A DNA stretch of 64,000 nucleotides from Enterobacter asburiae (GCF_008080435.1 NZ_VRKN01000004.1:1-64000); one strand, 5' to 3'; counted from the stretch's first letter, positions 9,001 through 16,240 are shown. Translations and numbers: made by a program. The notes: generated by a model from the letters alone, not told the origin.

Positions 9001-9093
9001 ATCACCCTCGTCTTTCTTCCCGCGATGTATGCGATCTGGTTCCGGATCCGCCCTGCGGAACAACGCGTGCAGCACCCCGCAGAAAACATGTAA
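6004..9093 (+). CDS. RND efflux permease
   Basis: A 1029-residue inner-membrane RND transporter with duplicated architecture: one TM helix plus a large periplasmic loop, then six TMs, twice. The proton-relay aspartates are visible in TM4 (GLLVDDAIIAIE, D405-D406). The length and the periplasmic porter domains match drug/organic-solute exporters (HAE-type) rather than heavy-metal pumps. It is coupled to the adaptor by a 4-nt overlap and would form a tripartite pump with it and TolC. The substrate is not predictable. It is not one of the classical Acr, Mdt or Oqx pumps by eye. Confidence 0.92.
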   Translation: MSGSRFNLSALAVRERSVTLFLIVLVTIAGIYAFFGLGRAEDPPFTVKQMTVITVWPGATAQEIQDQVAEPLEKRLQELKWYDRTETYTRPGMAFITLSLQDKTPPAEVQEEFYQARKKLGDESQRLPAGVIGPMINDEFSDVTFALFALKAKGEPQRQLVRDAEGLRQQLLHVPGVKKVNIIGEQAERIYISFSHDRLATIGLSPQDIFNALNSQNALTAAGSIETRGAQIFIRLDGAFDELQKIRDTPFVAQGKTLKLSDVATVERGYEDPPTMLIRNQHEPALLLGIVMREGWNGLALGKALDAETAKINDSLPLGMSLTKVTDQSVNIRSSVDEFMIKFFVALLVVMVVCFVSMGWRVGVVVAAAVPLTLAVVFVVMEAAGINFDRVTLGSLILALGLLVDDAIIAIEMMVVKMEEGYDRIKASAFAWSHTAAPMLAGTLVTAIGFMPNGFAQSTAGEYTSNMFWIVGLALIASWFVAVVFTPYLGVKILPAIPKVEGGHAAIYNTPRYNRFRQLLGRVIARKWRVAGSVVAIFILAVLGMGLVKKQFFPTSDRPEVLVEVQMPYGTSIEQTSAATAKIEAWLGQQPEAKIVTAYIGQGSPRFYLAMAPELPDPSFAKIVILTDSETSREALKLRLREAVANGLAPEARVRVTQLVFGPYSPFPVAWRVTGPDVGQVHDIADKVKAVLQASPMMRTVNTDWGSRVPVLHFTLDQNRLQATGLTSSAVADQLQFLLSGVPVTSVREDIRSVEVIGRAAGDIRLDPAKIEGFTLVGNAGQRVPLSQIGKIEIGMEDPILRRRDRTPTITVRGDIANNLQPPDVSVAIMKQLQPIVDALPAGYRIDMAGSIEESGKATQAMLPLFPIMIALTLLIIILQVRSISAMVMVFLTAPLGLIGVVPVLLIFNQPFGINALVGLIALSGILMRNTLILIGQIDHNQKDGLEPFQAVVEATVQRARPVLLTAMAAVLAFIPLTHSVFWGTLAWTLIGGTLGGTIITLVFLPAMYAIWFRIRPAEQRVQHPAENM

Positions 9094-9127
9094 ACTACCA
9101 TGAGTAGATAACAGTTCTGAGGAAAGC

Positions 9128-9721
9128 ATGGTTGTTAAGCGCTTAAGAAAAGAGGACCGCCGCGTGCAGCTGCTGGAGGTTGCGCGCGGAATCGTTCGGC
9201 AGCAAGGCACGGAGGCGCTGACACTTGGCTATCTGGCCGAGCGGGCCAACGTGACCAAGCCTATCCCCTACGACCACTTTGGCGATCGTGGAGGGTTGTT
9301 GATGGCGCTGTACCAGGATTATAGCGATCGGCAGCTGGCGAAATTCCGTGAGACGCTGGCGGTCGACAGCAAAACGCTTGAAAAGACGATCCGCTTTTTC
9401 AGCGCCGCCTATATCGACTGCGCCATTACTGCAGGGCCTGAAACTGGGCCAATCGCTGCCGCGCTCTCCGGATCCCACGCGTTGCAGACGTTTCGTGAGG
9501 CGTGCGTGGCCGAATGCGCCGACTGTCTGCGGACCGCGCTTTCCCCTTTTGTCACCCTGAAAGGCGTTCAGGGGGAAGCCGCGCTGACGGCCATCATTGG
9601 CGCGGCGGACGCGCTCAGCACCGCCGCAGGTAACGGCGTGCTCGCCCGGAATGTGGCGGAAGATACGCTCAGCGGCGCCATGACCGGCGTGCTGGAGACC
9701 TACGTGAATAGCACAAAATGA
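9128..9721 (+). CDS. TetR-family regulator
   Basis: A 197-residue TetR regulator with a basic N-terminus and helix-turn-helix at about residues 28-55 (LTLGYLAERANVTKPIPYDHFGDRGG). It starts 34 bp after the pump gene and ends 73 bp before the NAD(P)H oxidoreductase at 9795. It may be cotranscribed with the efflux genes and control the downstream oxidoreductase, whose promoter is flanked by inverted TTGAC/GTCAA sequences. Having two different TetR proteins bracket one pump suggests layered control. Confidence 0.88.
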   Translation: MVVKRLRKEDRRVQLLEVARGIVRQQGTEALTLGYLAERANVTKPIPYDHFGDRGGLLMALYQDYSDRQLAKFRETLAVDSKTLEKTIRFFSAAYIDCAITAGPETGPIAAALSGSHALQTFREACVAECADCLRTALSPFVTLKGVQGEAALTAIIGAADALSTAAGNGVLARNVAEDTLSGAMTGVLETYVNSTK

Positions 9722-9735
9722 TCGCCGGGGGCGGA

Positions 9736-9772
9736 TTGACACCTAAGTTACCAATAGTAATATAGACGTCAA
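9736..9772 (+). promoter_or_regulatory. Promoter and possible operator of the NAD(P)H oxidoreductase
   Basis: TTGACA (9736-9741), a 16-bp spacer and TAATAT (9758-9763) make a strong promoter. TTGAC (9736-9740) and GTCAA (9768-9772) are inverted around it. This is a candidate site for the preceding TetR regulator. Confidence 0.5.
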
Positions 9773-9794
9773 TTCTCACCCATCAGAGGTCGCT

Positions 9795-10394
9795 ATGTCT
9801 GCACCAAATGCCATTAATAACGCACTGATCGTGACGGCTCATCCTGTCGACAATTCGTTATCCCATTCACTGGCAGCCCATATTGCCGGGAAATTACGCG
9901 AGCAAGGTACGCAGGTTGAGATTGCCGATCTGCATGCTGAAGGGTTTAATCCGGCGATGACCCGCGCCGATCTCGATTTGTATCACGGCGATCCGAGCGC
10001 CCTTCCCGACGATATTCTGCGCGAGCAGCAGCGCGTCGAGCGAGCGGATATGCTGGTGTTTGTCTTCCCCGTGTACTGGTGGTCGGTCCCCGCCCTGTTG
10101 AAAGGCTGGTTCGATCGCGTATTAACCCTGAACTGGGCGTATAAGGTGGCCGACGACGGCCGGATTGTGGGCAACTTACGTGATGTTCCCGTCCGCCTGA
10201 TTGCCACCGGCGGCAGCGATCTCAGCGGATTCGACAAACACGGCTATTCGACGGCGATTCAGACGCAGATAATCGAAGGTGTATTTGGCTTCTGCGGGTT
10301 GAAGAACGTTAAGCTCGATATCCTTTACGAGGCAGACACGGCTACACCTGCCCAGGTTGAGGATTTCCTGCAAAATCTCGGCAATATTAAATAA
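9795..10394 (+). CDS. NAD(P)H-dependent oxidoreductase, flavodoxin-like fold
   Basis: A 199-residue member of the NQO1/KefF/MdaB-type flavodoxin-like quinone reductases. It shows a first beta strand with TAHPVDNSLSHSLA (FMN/FAD phosphate-binding loop, about residues 13-27), FVFPVYWWSVPALLKGWFDRVL (isoalloxazine contact, about 87-108) and an ATGG segment at about 136-139. It probably reduces quinones or other electrophiles by two electrons. Its position beside the efflux pump and a TetR gene fits a xenobiotic or oxidative-stress response. The exact substrate is unknown. Confidence 0.85.
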   Translation: MSAPNAINNALIVTAHPVDNSLSHSLAAHIAGKLREQGTQVEIADLHAEGFNPAMTRADLDLYHGDPSALPDDILREQQRVERADMLVFVFPVYWWSVPALLKGWFDRVLTLNWAYKVADDGRIVGNLRDVPVRLIATGGSDLSGFDKHGYSTAIQTQIIEGVFGFCGLKNVKLDILYEADTATPAQVEDFLQNLGNIK

Positions 10395-10536
10395 TATCAG
10401 CCAGTGAACTTCATATCATCCAGGCGCAACGCTAACGTTGCACCTACTGATGTTGGTGTATTGAAGAGAATCTCTCACCAGCGCTATAACTGGACGCGAT
10501 AGTTACGCTAACAGCGAAGTAAACAAAGGTCATTAC

Positions 10537-10620
10537 ATGGTGAAGTCAGTTCAGCCAACAACCACCCTCACCACCACCGGAACCTTCGGCGGCGTGGGTG
10601 TATCTGTAGCGAACGACTGA
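10537..10620 (+). CDS. Possible 27-residue Thr/Gly-rich small protein
   Basis: The reading frame starts MVKSVQP, continues with a threonine-rich stretch (TTTLTTTGT) and ends GGVGVSVAND. An AAAGG sequence at 10525-10529 stands at a suitable distance from the ATG. No family is recognised. It lies in the 303-bp gap between the oxidoreductase and isochorismatase-like genes; that gap also holds a GCAACG-CTAA-CGTTGC hairpin at 10426-10441 and a second hairpin at 10637-10656. The skewed composition makes it a candidate leader or precursor peptide, but chance is not excluded. Confidence 0.3.
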   Translation: MVKSVQPTTTLTTTGTFGGVGVSVAND

Positions 10621-10636
10621 CAAACAGAACCTCACT

Positions 10637-10656
10637 CCCCGCCAAACTGGACGGGG
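10637..10656 (+). other. Hairpin in the leader of the cysteine hydrolase gene
   Basis: CCCCGCCA pairs with TGGaCGGGG around a three-base loop, with one bulged A. No T-run follows. It lies between the small ORF and the start at 10698 and could shape the leader RNA. Confidence 0.4.
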
Positions 10657-10697
10657 AAATACCTCTCCGTTCACCACCCTCTGAATGGAGAAAGAAA

Positions 10698-11240
10698 ATG
10701 GTTTCATCTGACAATGCTCTCTTAATTATCGACATGCAGCAGGGCCTCTTCCGGGGCCCGGTCTCCCCCTGTTCCGCCGATGCCGTTCTGGCAAATATCC
10801 GTTTGTTAATAGCCAACGCGCGGCTGGCGCAGGTGCCCGTCTTTTTTGCCCGCCATATCGGACCAGACGACTCGCCCTTTTCAGCGCAGGGGCCGTTAAC
10901 GCAGCTGATACCCGAGCTGGACGTGAAGGAGCAGGATGTTGTTTTCACAAAGCGCTATCCCAGCTGTTTTCGGGATACCGAATTGCAGCGTGAGCTTAAT
11001 CAGAGAGGCATCAAAAGGCTGGTCATTGCCGGGATGAAAACAGAATTTTGTGTCGACACCACCTGCCGGGCCGCGCCGGAGCTGGGTTTCAGGACGGTAT
11101 TGATTTCAGATGCGCATACCACAATGGATAATGCACATTTATCCGCCAGTGACATCATTGCGCATCACAACAGCACGCTGGCCGGTCCGTTCGTGACGCT
11201 GTCGACTGCCAGCGACTGGCATATTAATACGGTCAGTTGA
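10698..11240 (+). CDS. Isochorismatase-family cysteine hydrolase
   Basis: A 180-residue cysteine hydrolase with the family's catalytic triad in place: Asp12 (LLIIDMQQG), Lys85 (FTKRYPS) and Cys118 (GMKTEFCVDTTCR). The non-proline cis-peptide region before the Cys is conserved. Such enzymes hydrolyse amides or vinyl ethers (nicotinamide, carbamates, isochorismate); the EntB-type substrate residues cannot be judged by eye. The start is set by GGAG upstream of ATG 10698. No operon partner is evident. A GC-rich hairpin follows the gene. Confidence 0.85.
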   Translation: MVSSDNALLIIDMQQGLFRGPVSPCSADAVLANIRLLIANARLAQVPVFFARHIGPDDSPFSAQGPLTQLIPELDVKEQDVVFTKRYPSCFRDTELQRELNQRGIKRLVIAGMKTEFCVDTTCRAAPELGFRTVLISDAHTTMDNAHLSASDIIAHHNSTLAGPFVTLSTASDWHINTVS

Positions 11241-11261
11241 GTTGAAGGGATCGTTTCTCTC

Positions 11262-11294
11262 TTTCCCGGCACGCCTTTCCGCGCGCCGGGGAAA
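11262..11294. terminator. Convergent hairpin terminator
   Basis: TTTCCCGGC pairs with GCCGGGGAAA (one bulge) between two convergent genes. The flanking T and A stretches on the two strands suit bidirectional use. Confidence 0.5.
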
Positions 11295-11305
11295 TGAGTG
11301 CGCAA

Positions 11306-11782
11306 TTACAGGGTAAAACCACCGTCACCCACCTGTGCCTGGGCGTACCATTTCATCAGCTCCGCGCAACCGGGCGCGTTCTCAGCCGGTGACCATGGGG
11401 CGGTATCGTGCTCCGGAACAGGCTGGTAGCCGCCGTGTTTTACCTCAAAAATGACGCCGCCTTTATCCAGCGACAGCACGGCATGCCAGGTACCGGCATC
11501 CATCTCCAGCACTTTGCAGTCTTCACCTAATACCACGCGCTGGGTCACGTTACCGCTGTCATCAAAATTCAGCACCAGAAAGCGACCGCTCAAAGCAGTT
11601 AGCAGTTCAAACGTGTGCGGATGGCGATGGGGGCGAACATAGGTGCCGGGCTCCATCGCGATGGCCAGGCGCTGCACCGGGTCGCTCAGCTCAGGATGTA
11701 AATTACGATGCGCACGTAAGCGAGGAGAATGGGCAGCCTGCTCGCTTTGTTGCTGCAGGTCACTGAAAGTAATTTGTTTCAT
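11306..11782 (-). CDS. WbuC-family cupin metalloprotein
   Basis: A 158-residue cupin. The histidine cluster VRPHRHPHTFE (about residues 49-59) and a later HAVLSLDKGGVIFEVKHG segment supply a typical cupin metal site. WbuC proteins were first noted beside O-antigen clusters, but their reaction is not established. The start at 11782 (MKQITFSDLQQQ) is preferred over an upstream in-frame Met at 11890, because the N-terminal extension is unlike the family. It stands alone here, converging with the isochorismatase-like gene. Confidence 0.8.
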   Translation of the reverse strand: MKQITFSDLQQQSEQAAHSPRLRAHRNLHPELSDPVQRLAIAMEPGTYVRPHRHPHTFELLTALSGRFLVLNFDDSGNVTQRVVLGEDCKVLEMDAGTWHAVLSLDKGGVIFEVKHGGYQPVPEHDTAPWSPAENAPGCAELMKWYAQAQVGDGGFTL

Positions 11783-12049
11783 ATACACCTTTGTGAATGG
11801 GGTCATCTGACGGCAACCCGATTGCCGCAAGACGTTATACCATCCTGAACGGTCGATGAGCCACGGCATTTGTGAAACAAATCGCTGCAACGTGAGGATG
11901 TGCGTGATTGCACTCCAAAGCGCAACATTGAGTAAAACTCACATTGATTCCCACTATTTATCGTTTTTCAAAAGTGACTGCCCTGAAATACCATCCACTC
12001 ATCCTTGGGATAGAAAAAATAAATAATACTAAGCCTGTATGGAGCACCT

Positions 12050-12520
12050 ATGACTCTCGATGTTTTATTCCATGTAATGAATATTATCTCGCCTCATAAA
12101 TATAGCCCCGATGCAAATGTGCATGAGTTGATAACGTTACTTTCAACAGAAAAGGAAAGCTCAGAAGCGCTTTCACCTTTCATCCATCGGCTGCATCTCC
12201 TCTCTTTCGCCCAAAGCAATCCGGGTAACGCCGAAGAGTTGCTCTCAGCGCATTTACCAAAAGACGATGGGCTCCTTCCGCTGCTTGACTTTGCGGACTG
12301 GCCAAAGGTGCGTTACGCCACGTCAGGCGAAGTTCAGACGCGTGAATCGGAGGATTATTTCCGTGAAATGACGTCGGCTGCCAATCTGTTACGCACTGCG
12401 CTGATCGATGCTGAACGCGCAAAAGGGACGCCTGCGCTTTATATTCTCGATAAATTACTTAACCTGAACAGCGCCCTGCCGGAAAGATATAAAAAAATGG
12501 CGAACATTCCCTACGCATAA
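12050..12520 (+). CDS. Hypothetical protein (156 aa)
   Basis: I do not recognise this protein. It is soluble-looking, acidic, mostly alpha-helical by composition, and lacks a signal peptide or obvious metal or nucleotide motif. GGAG lies seven bases before the ATG, and a strong bidirectional hairpin follows the gene at 12532, so it looks like a real monocistronic gene. It converges on the LysR gene at 12573. Confidence 0.7.
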   Translation: MTLDVLFHVMNIISPHKYSPDANVHELITLLSTEKESSEALSPFIHRLHLLSFAQSNPGNAEELLSAHLPKDDGLLPLLDFADWPKVRYATSGEVQTRESEDYFREMTSAANLLRTALIDAERAKGTPALYILDKLLNLNSALPERYKKMANIPYA

Positions 12521-12531
12521 AATTATTCATC

Positions 12532-12567
12532 AGGCAGGATATTCTGTACGGAATATCCTGCCTTTAG
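12532..12567. terminator. Bidirectional terminator
   Basis: A perfect 12-bp stem, GGCAGGATATTC (12533-12544) with GAATATCCTGCC (12551-12562), has a 6-nt loop and an extra A:T pair, followed by a T-rich stretch. It lies between two convergent genes. Confidence 0.75.
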
Positions 12568-12572
12568 ATTGA

Positions 12573-13496
12573 TTAAAAACGTTTCTCATCATAATCCAGA
12601 CAAAGAATATCCAGTGAGGGAAAAACCGGCGTATGGAGATTAAGCCAGGCCATCAGGCGTTCGATACTCTCTCTTCTGAGCGAACTCTTCGGCCAGACAA
12701 GATAGTAGCCTTCACCGGTTGCGATGGCTTCCCTGAAAGGGAGTACGAGAAGTCCACTCTCAAGCGCTTCAAGCGTAAGACGAAGATCGGCCATCGCAAC
12801 ACCATGTCCGTTCATGGCGGCACGGCCTCCCTGTTCCAGGGTGTCGAATACTATCCCTCGACTTACGTCGAGCCCGGGGAATAACCCCGTTCTTTTCAGC
12901 CAGCGCCTCCAGTCCCGCCTGTCCGGCGAGGGATGAATAAGATCGCACTGTGGAAGCTGATGCCGGGCAGAATCAAGCAAAGCCGGGGTACAAACAGGAA
13001 TGAGCCATTCACTGAAAAGCAACCGACTCTCTGTTGACTCGCCGAAATAGCCATTACCGAGCAGGATTGCACAATCGTAGGGCTCACGACTGAAGTCAAC
13101 GGAATCAATGTCCATCCAGACGCTGGCTATCTCAACTTTAGGTTTTGCATGGTTATCACGAAAGATTTTCAGAACATCAAGAAGCCACCGCATCGTCAGG
13201 GAGCTGGGCGCTTTGAGGCGCAGAAGGTGATTTTCACTTTTGAACGCGCGACAGGCCCACTCGATGCTGGTGAAACTTTCGCTCAAATGTCCGGCCAGAA
13301 CGCGCCCGGCATCACTGACCTCCACTCTCGGCCCTTGACGTTTAAAGAGCTCACAGTCGAACAACATTTCAAGCGTCCGGACATGCCTGCTGACCGCGCC
13401 CGGCGTGATATTCAGTGCTTCAGCAGCTTTGCTGAAGGAGTTCAGCCGCGCGGCAACTTCAAAAGCGCGCAGCGCATACAGTGGCGGTAAAGACAT
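12573..13496 (-). CDS. LysR-family regulator (GcvA-like subgroup)
   Basis: A 307-residue LysR regulator beginning LPPLYALRAFEVAARLNSFSKAAEALNITPGAVSRHV, the N-terminal pattern of the GcvA/AmpR branch. The HTH is at about residues 20-45 and the effector domain at 90-295. No divergent neighbour: the gene upstream on the same strand is the MarR gene at 13521, 24 bp away, so the two regulators may be cotranscribed. The target is unknown. Confidence 0.88.
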   Translation of the reverse strand: MSLPPLYALRAFEVAARLNSFSKAAEALNITPGAVSRHVRTLEMLFDCELFKRQGPRVEVSDAGRVLAGHLSESFTSIEWACRAFKSENHLLRLKAPSSLTMRWLLDVLKIFRDNHAKPKVEIASVWMDIDSVDFSREPYDCAILLGNGYFGESTESRLLFSEWLIPVCTPALLDSARHQLPQCDLIHPSPDRRDWRRWLKRTGLFPGLDVSRGIVFDTLEQGGRAAMNGHGVAMADLRLTLEALESGLLVLPFREAIATGEGYYLVWPKSSLRRESIERLMAWLNLHTPVFPSLDILCLDYDEKRF

Positions 13497-13520
13497 ACAT
13501 TCCCTTTCTGTGAGGTTTAA

Positions 13521-14057
13521 CTATGCAGTTTTTGTACTATCGGTACTCAGTGACTTGTCACCCAGGTCCTCGGGCGGAAACGTCAGCAGCAGCTCCCTGA
13601 GCAGGGATTCAAGCTGCGCGCGCTGCGCGTCAGACAAATTGCTCAGCAGCGCATTTTGAGTTTGTGTATGCACAATCAGCGCCTGTTCGATACGCTCCTG
13701 CCCGTGCGTTGTCAGGCTTACGAGGCTGCTGCGCTTGTCATCTGGATCGGCAATGCGCCTGATAAGCCCTTGCTGTTCGAGATGGTTGAGCCGGTTCGTC
13801 ATCGCCCCTGATGTAATCAACAGCGATTTATACAGCTGCGTGGGCGAAAGGCAGTAAGGCTCACCGGCACGGCGCAGCGTGGCGAGCACGTCAAACTCGC
13901 CCTCGCGAAAACCAAACTGCGCCATGGTCTGCGCCCATTCTTTTCCCAGATGCTTCATCAGCCGGAGCATTCGGCCAAAAATTTTCATCGACGAGGCGTC
14001 CAGCTCCGGCATGGCACGGCTCCACTGGCCGACAACGAAGTCTACATGGTCTTTCAT
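13521..14057 (-). CDS. MarR-family regulator
   Basis: A 178-residue MarR regulator with a winged HTH at about residues 55-125 (LSPTQLYKSLLITSGAMTNRLNHLEQQGLIRRIADPDDKRSSLVSLT pattern). The DxR wing motif is present (DPDDKRS). It is divergent from the MFS transporter at 14191. The 133-bp gap contains a perfect 22-bp palindrome that would serve as its operator. The likely role is ligand-relieved repression of the transporter and of itself. Confidence 0.92.
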   Translation of the reverse strand: MKDHVDFVVGQWSRAMPELDASSMKIFGRMLRLMKHLGKEWAQTMAQFGFREGEFDVLATLRRAGEPYCLSPTQLYKSLLITSGAMTNRLNHLEQQGLIRRIADPDDKRSSLVSLTTHGQERIEQALIVHTQTQNALLSNLSDAQRAQLESLLRELLLTFPPEDLGDKSLSTDSTKTA

Positions 14058-14119
14058 TTCCCCCCCTGATGACGTGGGTATTTATCGTGTTGTGCGGTGT
14101 ATCTTACGCAAAAATACAT

Positions 14120-14141
14120 TTTATCTTAACGTTAAGATAAA
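14120..14141. promoter_or_regulatory. MarR operator, perfect 22-bp palindrome
   Basis: TTTATCTTAAC (14120-14130) is followed directly by its exact reverse complement GTTAAGATAAA (14131-14141). MarR-family operators are palindromes of this size. It lies between the divergent MarR and MFS genes. Confidence 0.8.
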
Positions 14142-14190
14142 TGCTCGTGGCAATTTTCCCGGGCCATTCACAACCGAAAAGGATCCCCTG

Positions 14191-15348
14191 TTGAAACGCA
14201 CGTCGCCTTTACTTTTCGCCTTTATCGCTTTTATCGTCGGGCTGAACCTGCGCCCTATTCTGGCTTCTGTCGGACCGTTGTTTTCCGTGCTGCAGCGCGA
14301 AGCGGGGCTGACCGCTACGCAATTCAGCCTGCTGACCACCCTACCGGTCGCGATGATGGGACTGGCCGCCTTATGTGGACCCTGGCTATTAGCCAGAGTC
14401 GGTGCCGTACGGGGAATTATGCTCGGGCTCTTTATCCTGCTTGCGGCCTGTTTATTACGCGGTTTTAGCGCCTCACTGCAGAGTCTTATGGGCACCGCGT
14501 TACTGGGCGGGGCCAGCATAGGTATGATCCAGGCGTTAATGCCTGCTCTGATAAAAAAGGAATATACACAAACGGCCAGCACGGTAATGTCGCTGTTCAG
14601 CACGGGCATTATGGCCGGTGCGGCAGTCGCCGCCGCCAGCGCCGAGCCGTTGTTTTCATGGCTCACGCTGAAGCCCGCGCTGGCAATGGCCGGGGGTCTA
14701 GCGCTGCTTGCGCTGATACTGTGGTTAACCCTGGTGAAGCATCCTCAAGGGGAAAAAACGGCACACGAAGACGTGACACTCTCATCCTCCCGGACAGGGT
14801 TACTGCTGCTCTTTTTCGGCGTGGGAACGGGAGCGTATACGCTGGTACTGGCCTGGCTGCCCCCGCTCTATATTCAGGCGGGATGGTCCGCGCGAAGCAG
14901 TGGCTACATGCTGGCCTGGCTAACGTTAACCGAGGTTGCCGCTGGGTTTGCCGTCTCAGCGCTGATCGGTAAATTCCCCGACCGTCGTGTGCCACTGATC
15001 GCCGTATTGTTGCTGCTGCTGGCGGGATTACTGTGTCTGGTCTTTTCGCCGGGGACGACGCCTGTATTATCCACGTTGCTGCTTGGGACCGGGATCGGCG
15101 CCCTCTTCCCGCTGTCGCTCATCGTCACGTTCGATCATGCGCGAACGCCCGCGCAGGCCGGGAAGTTACTGTCTAAAGTTCAGGGAGGTGGATACATGAT
15201 CGCTGCGCTTATGCCGTTAATTGCGGGGATCGTTCGCGACAGTTCGGTCTCGCTGACCAGTGCATGGCTGATCATGAGTGCAGGAGTCGTGCTGCTGATC
15301 GTCATCGCGTTGAATTTTAAGCCCATCGTGGACGTGCAGGTCCGGTGA
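14191..15348 (+). CDS. MFS transporter, CynX/NimT family
   Basis: A membrane transporter with about 12 TM helices. The opening FIAFIVGLNLRPILASVGPL is the hallmark of the CynX/NimT branch of the major facilitator superfamily (cyanate, 2-nitroimidazole). The best start is TTG at 14191 with AAAAGGA ending 7 nt upstream, giving 385 residues, the usual family length; the frame is open further upstream but runs into the operator and the MarR gene. It is divergent from the MarR gene and presumably an exporter induced by the MarR ligand. Confidence 0.88.
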   Translation: MKRTSPLLFAFIAFIVGLNLRPILASVGPLFSVLQREAGLTATQFSLLTTLPVAMMGLAALCGPWLLARVGAVRGIMLGLFILLAACLLRGFSASLQSLMGTALLGGASIGMIQALMPALIKKEYTQTASTVMSLFSTGIMAGAAVAAASAEPLFSWLTLKPALAMAGGLALLALILWLTLVKHPQGEKTAHEDVTLSSSRTGLLLLFFGVGTGAYTLVLAWLPPLYIQAGWSARSSGYMLAWLTLTEVAAGFAVSALIGKFPDRRVPLIAVLLLLLAGLLCLVFSPGTTPVLSTLLLGTGIGALFPLSLIVTFDHARTPAQAGKLLSKVQGGGYMIAALMPLIAGIVRDSSVSLTSAWLIMSAGVVLLIVIALNFKPIVDVQVR

Positions 15349-15430
15349 ATGCGATATCAGAATTGAGGGTCGTATTTCAGCCGGTCGTAAGATAAATTCA
15401 GGGTTAATTTCATGTAATTAAGGAGTGGAT

Positions 15431-15868
15431 ATGTCGCAGACGCTACCGGGAATTGATGTCTTGTTTGTCGCCGGGTTCGGGCCCATTTCACGGGATACAG
15501 AGTCCAGTACCGCGTTTTATATCCAGACACTCGGTCTTCCGCTGAAGCCGATGGAGGGGAATACCGATTATCTGCTCACTGAAGAGGGGCAACTGGAAGG
15601 CGTGAAGCATTTCGCCGTCTGGCCGCTCGCACAGGCGGCTACGTCCTGTTTTGGAGAAGAAAAGTGGCCAGTTGAGCACCCGATACCGCAGGGATGGATT
15701 GAGTACGAGGTTCAGGATCTGGACTCGGCTACCCGTATTCTGAGTGAAAAAGGCTATCGGTTGCTGGTGGCTAACCGCAAAGAACCGTGGGGGCAAACCG
15801 TCACTCGCCTGCTCAGCCCGGAAGGCTTGCTTACCGGGCTGACCATTACGCCGTGGCTGCGGGGGTAA
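15431..15868 (+). CDS. VOC-family (glyoxalase/dioxygenase fold) protein
   Basis: A 145-residue vicinal-oxygen-chelate fold protein: two beta-alpha-beta-beta-beta units, the first opening with FVAGFGPISRDTESSTAFYIQTLGL and the second near IEYEVQDLDSATRILSEKGY. Glyoxalase, fosfomycin-resistance or bleomycin-binding type activity cannot be distinguished. The start at 15431 is chosen because AAGGAG lies right upstream (15420-15425); a GTG two codons earlier overlaps that site. It is the last normal-GC gene before the AT-rich island. Confidence 0.75.
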   Translation: MSQTLPGIDVLFVAGFGPISRDTESSTAFYIQTLGLPLKPMEGNTDYLLTEEGQLEGVKHFAVWPLAQAATSCFGEEKWPVEHPIPQGWIEYEVQDLDSATRILSEKGYRLLVANRKEPWGQTVTRLLSPEGLLTGLTITPWLRG

Positions 15869-15882
15869 TGGTTTTTCTCTTA

Positions 15883-15923
15883 GCACAAAGCAGTCTTGCA
15901 TAAGGGTAATGTCTGCTTTGTGC
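15883..15923 (+). other. Long inverted repeat after the VOC gene
   Basis: GCACAAAGCAG (15883-15893) and CTGCTTTGTGC (15913-15923) form a perfect 11-bp stem with a 19-nt loop. No T-run follows, so it is an imperfect terminator candidate. It marks the left edge of the AT-rich island. Confidence 0.5.
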
Positions 15924-16102
15924 GAGCGTAGACTATGCAATGGACGGCTAAATACAATGGTATTTTCTTAAGATGGAATAGGCTCTCACCTATTATTGAT
16001 CCATCGGGATTATCTATAAAAATATAGGAATTCACTCTTATTGTTCAACCAGAGCGAGGATCGTTCGGGTTGAATATTGTGTCGCTGATGTTAAATTAAT
16101 AG

Positions 16103-16121
16103 TAACTACATTTGGTAGTTA
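16103..16121. promoter_or_regulatory. 19-bp dyad upstream of the tetronate genes
   Basis: TAACTAC (16103-16109) - ATTTG - GTAGTTA (16115-16121) is a perfect 7-bp inverted repeat, sized like a dimeric regulator site. The protein that would bind it is not encoded in the island. Confidence 0.4.
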
Positions 16122-16195
16122 TAACGCTAACTCCCCCTCTGATTAAAAAAGCTTGCAACTCGTAATGGCTAAAACTTGTTAAAAAGTTAACATCT

Positions 16196-16232
16196 ATGGT
16201 TGCAACCATTTCCGACAAATAATCTTTATAAT
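16196..16232 (+). promoter_or_regulatory. Candidate promoter of the tetronate operon with 14-bp palindrome
   Basis: TATAAT (16227-16232) is a consensus -10. No good -35 exists at the 17-bp position. Instead a perfect palindrome, ATGGTTGCAACCAT (16196-16209), covers that place. A poor -35 under a dyad suggests control by an unknown activator or repressor. Predicted start of transcription is near 16239, giving a ~285-nt leader. Confidence 0.45.
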
Positions 16233-16240
16233 TCATTCAA

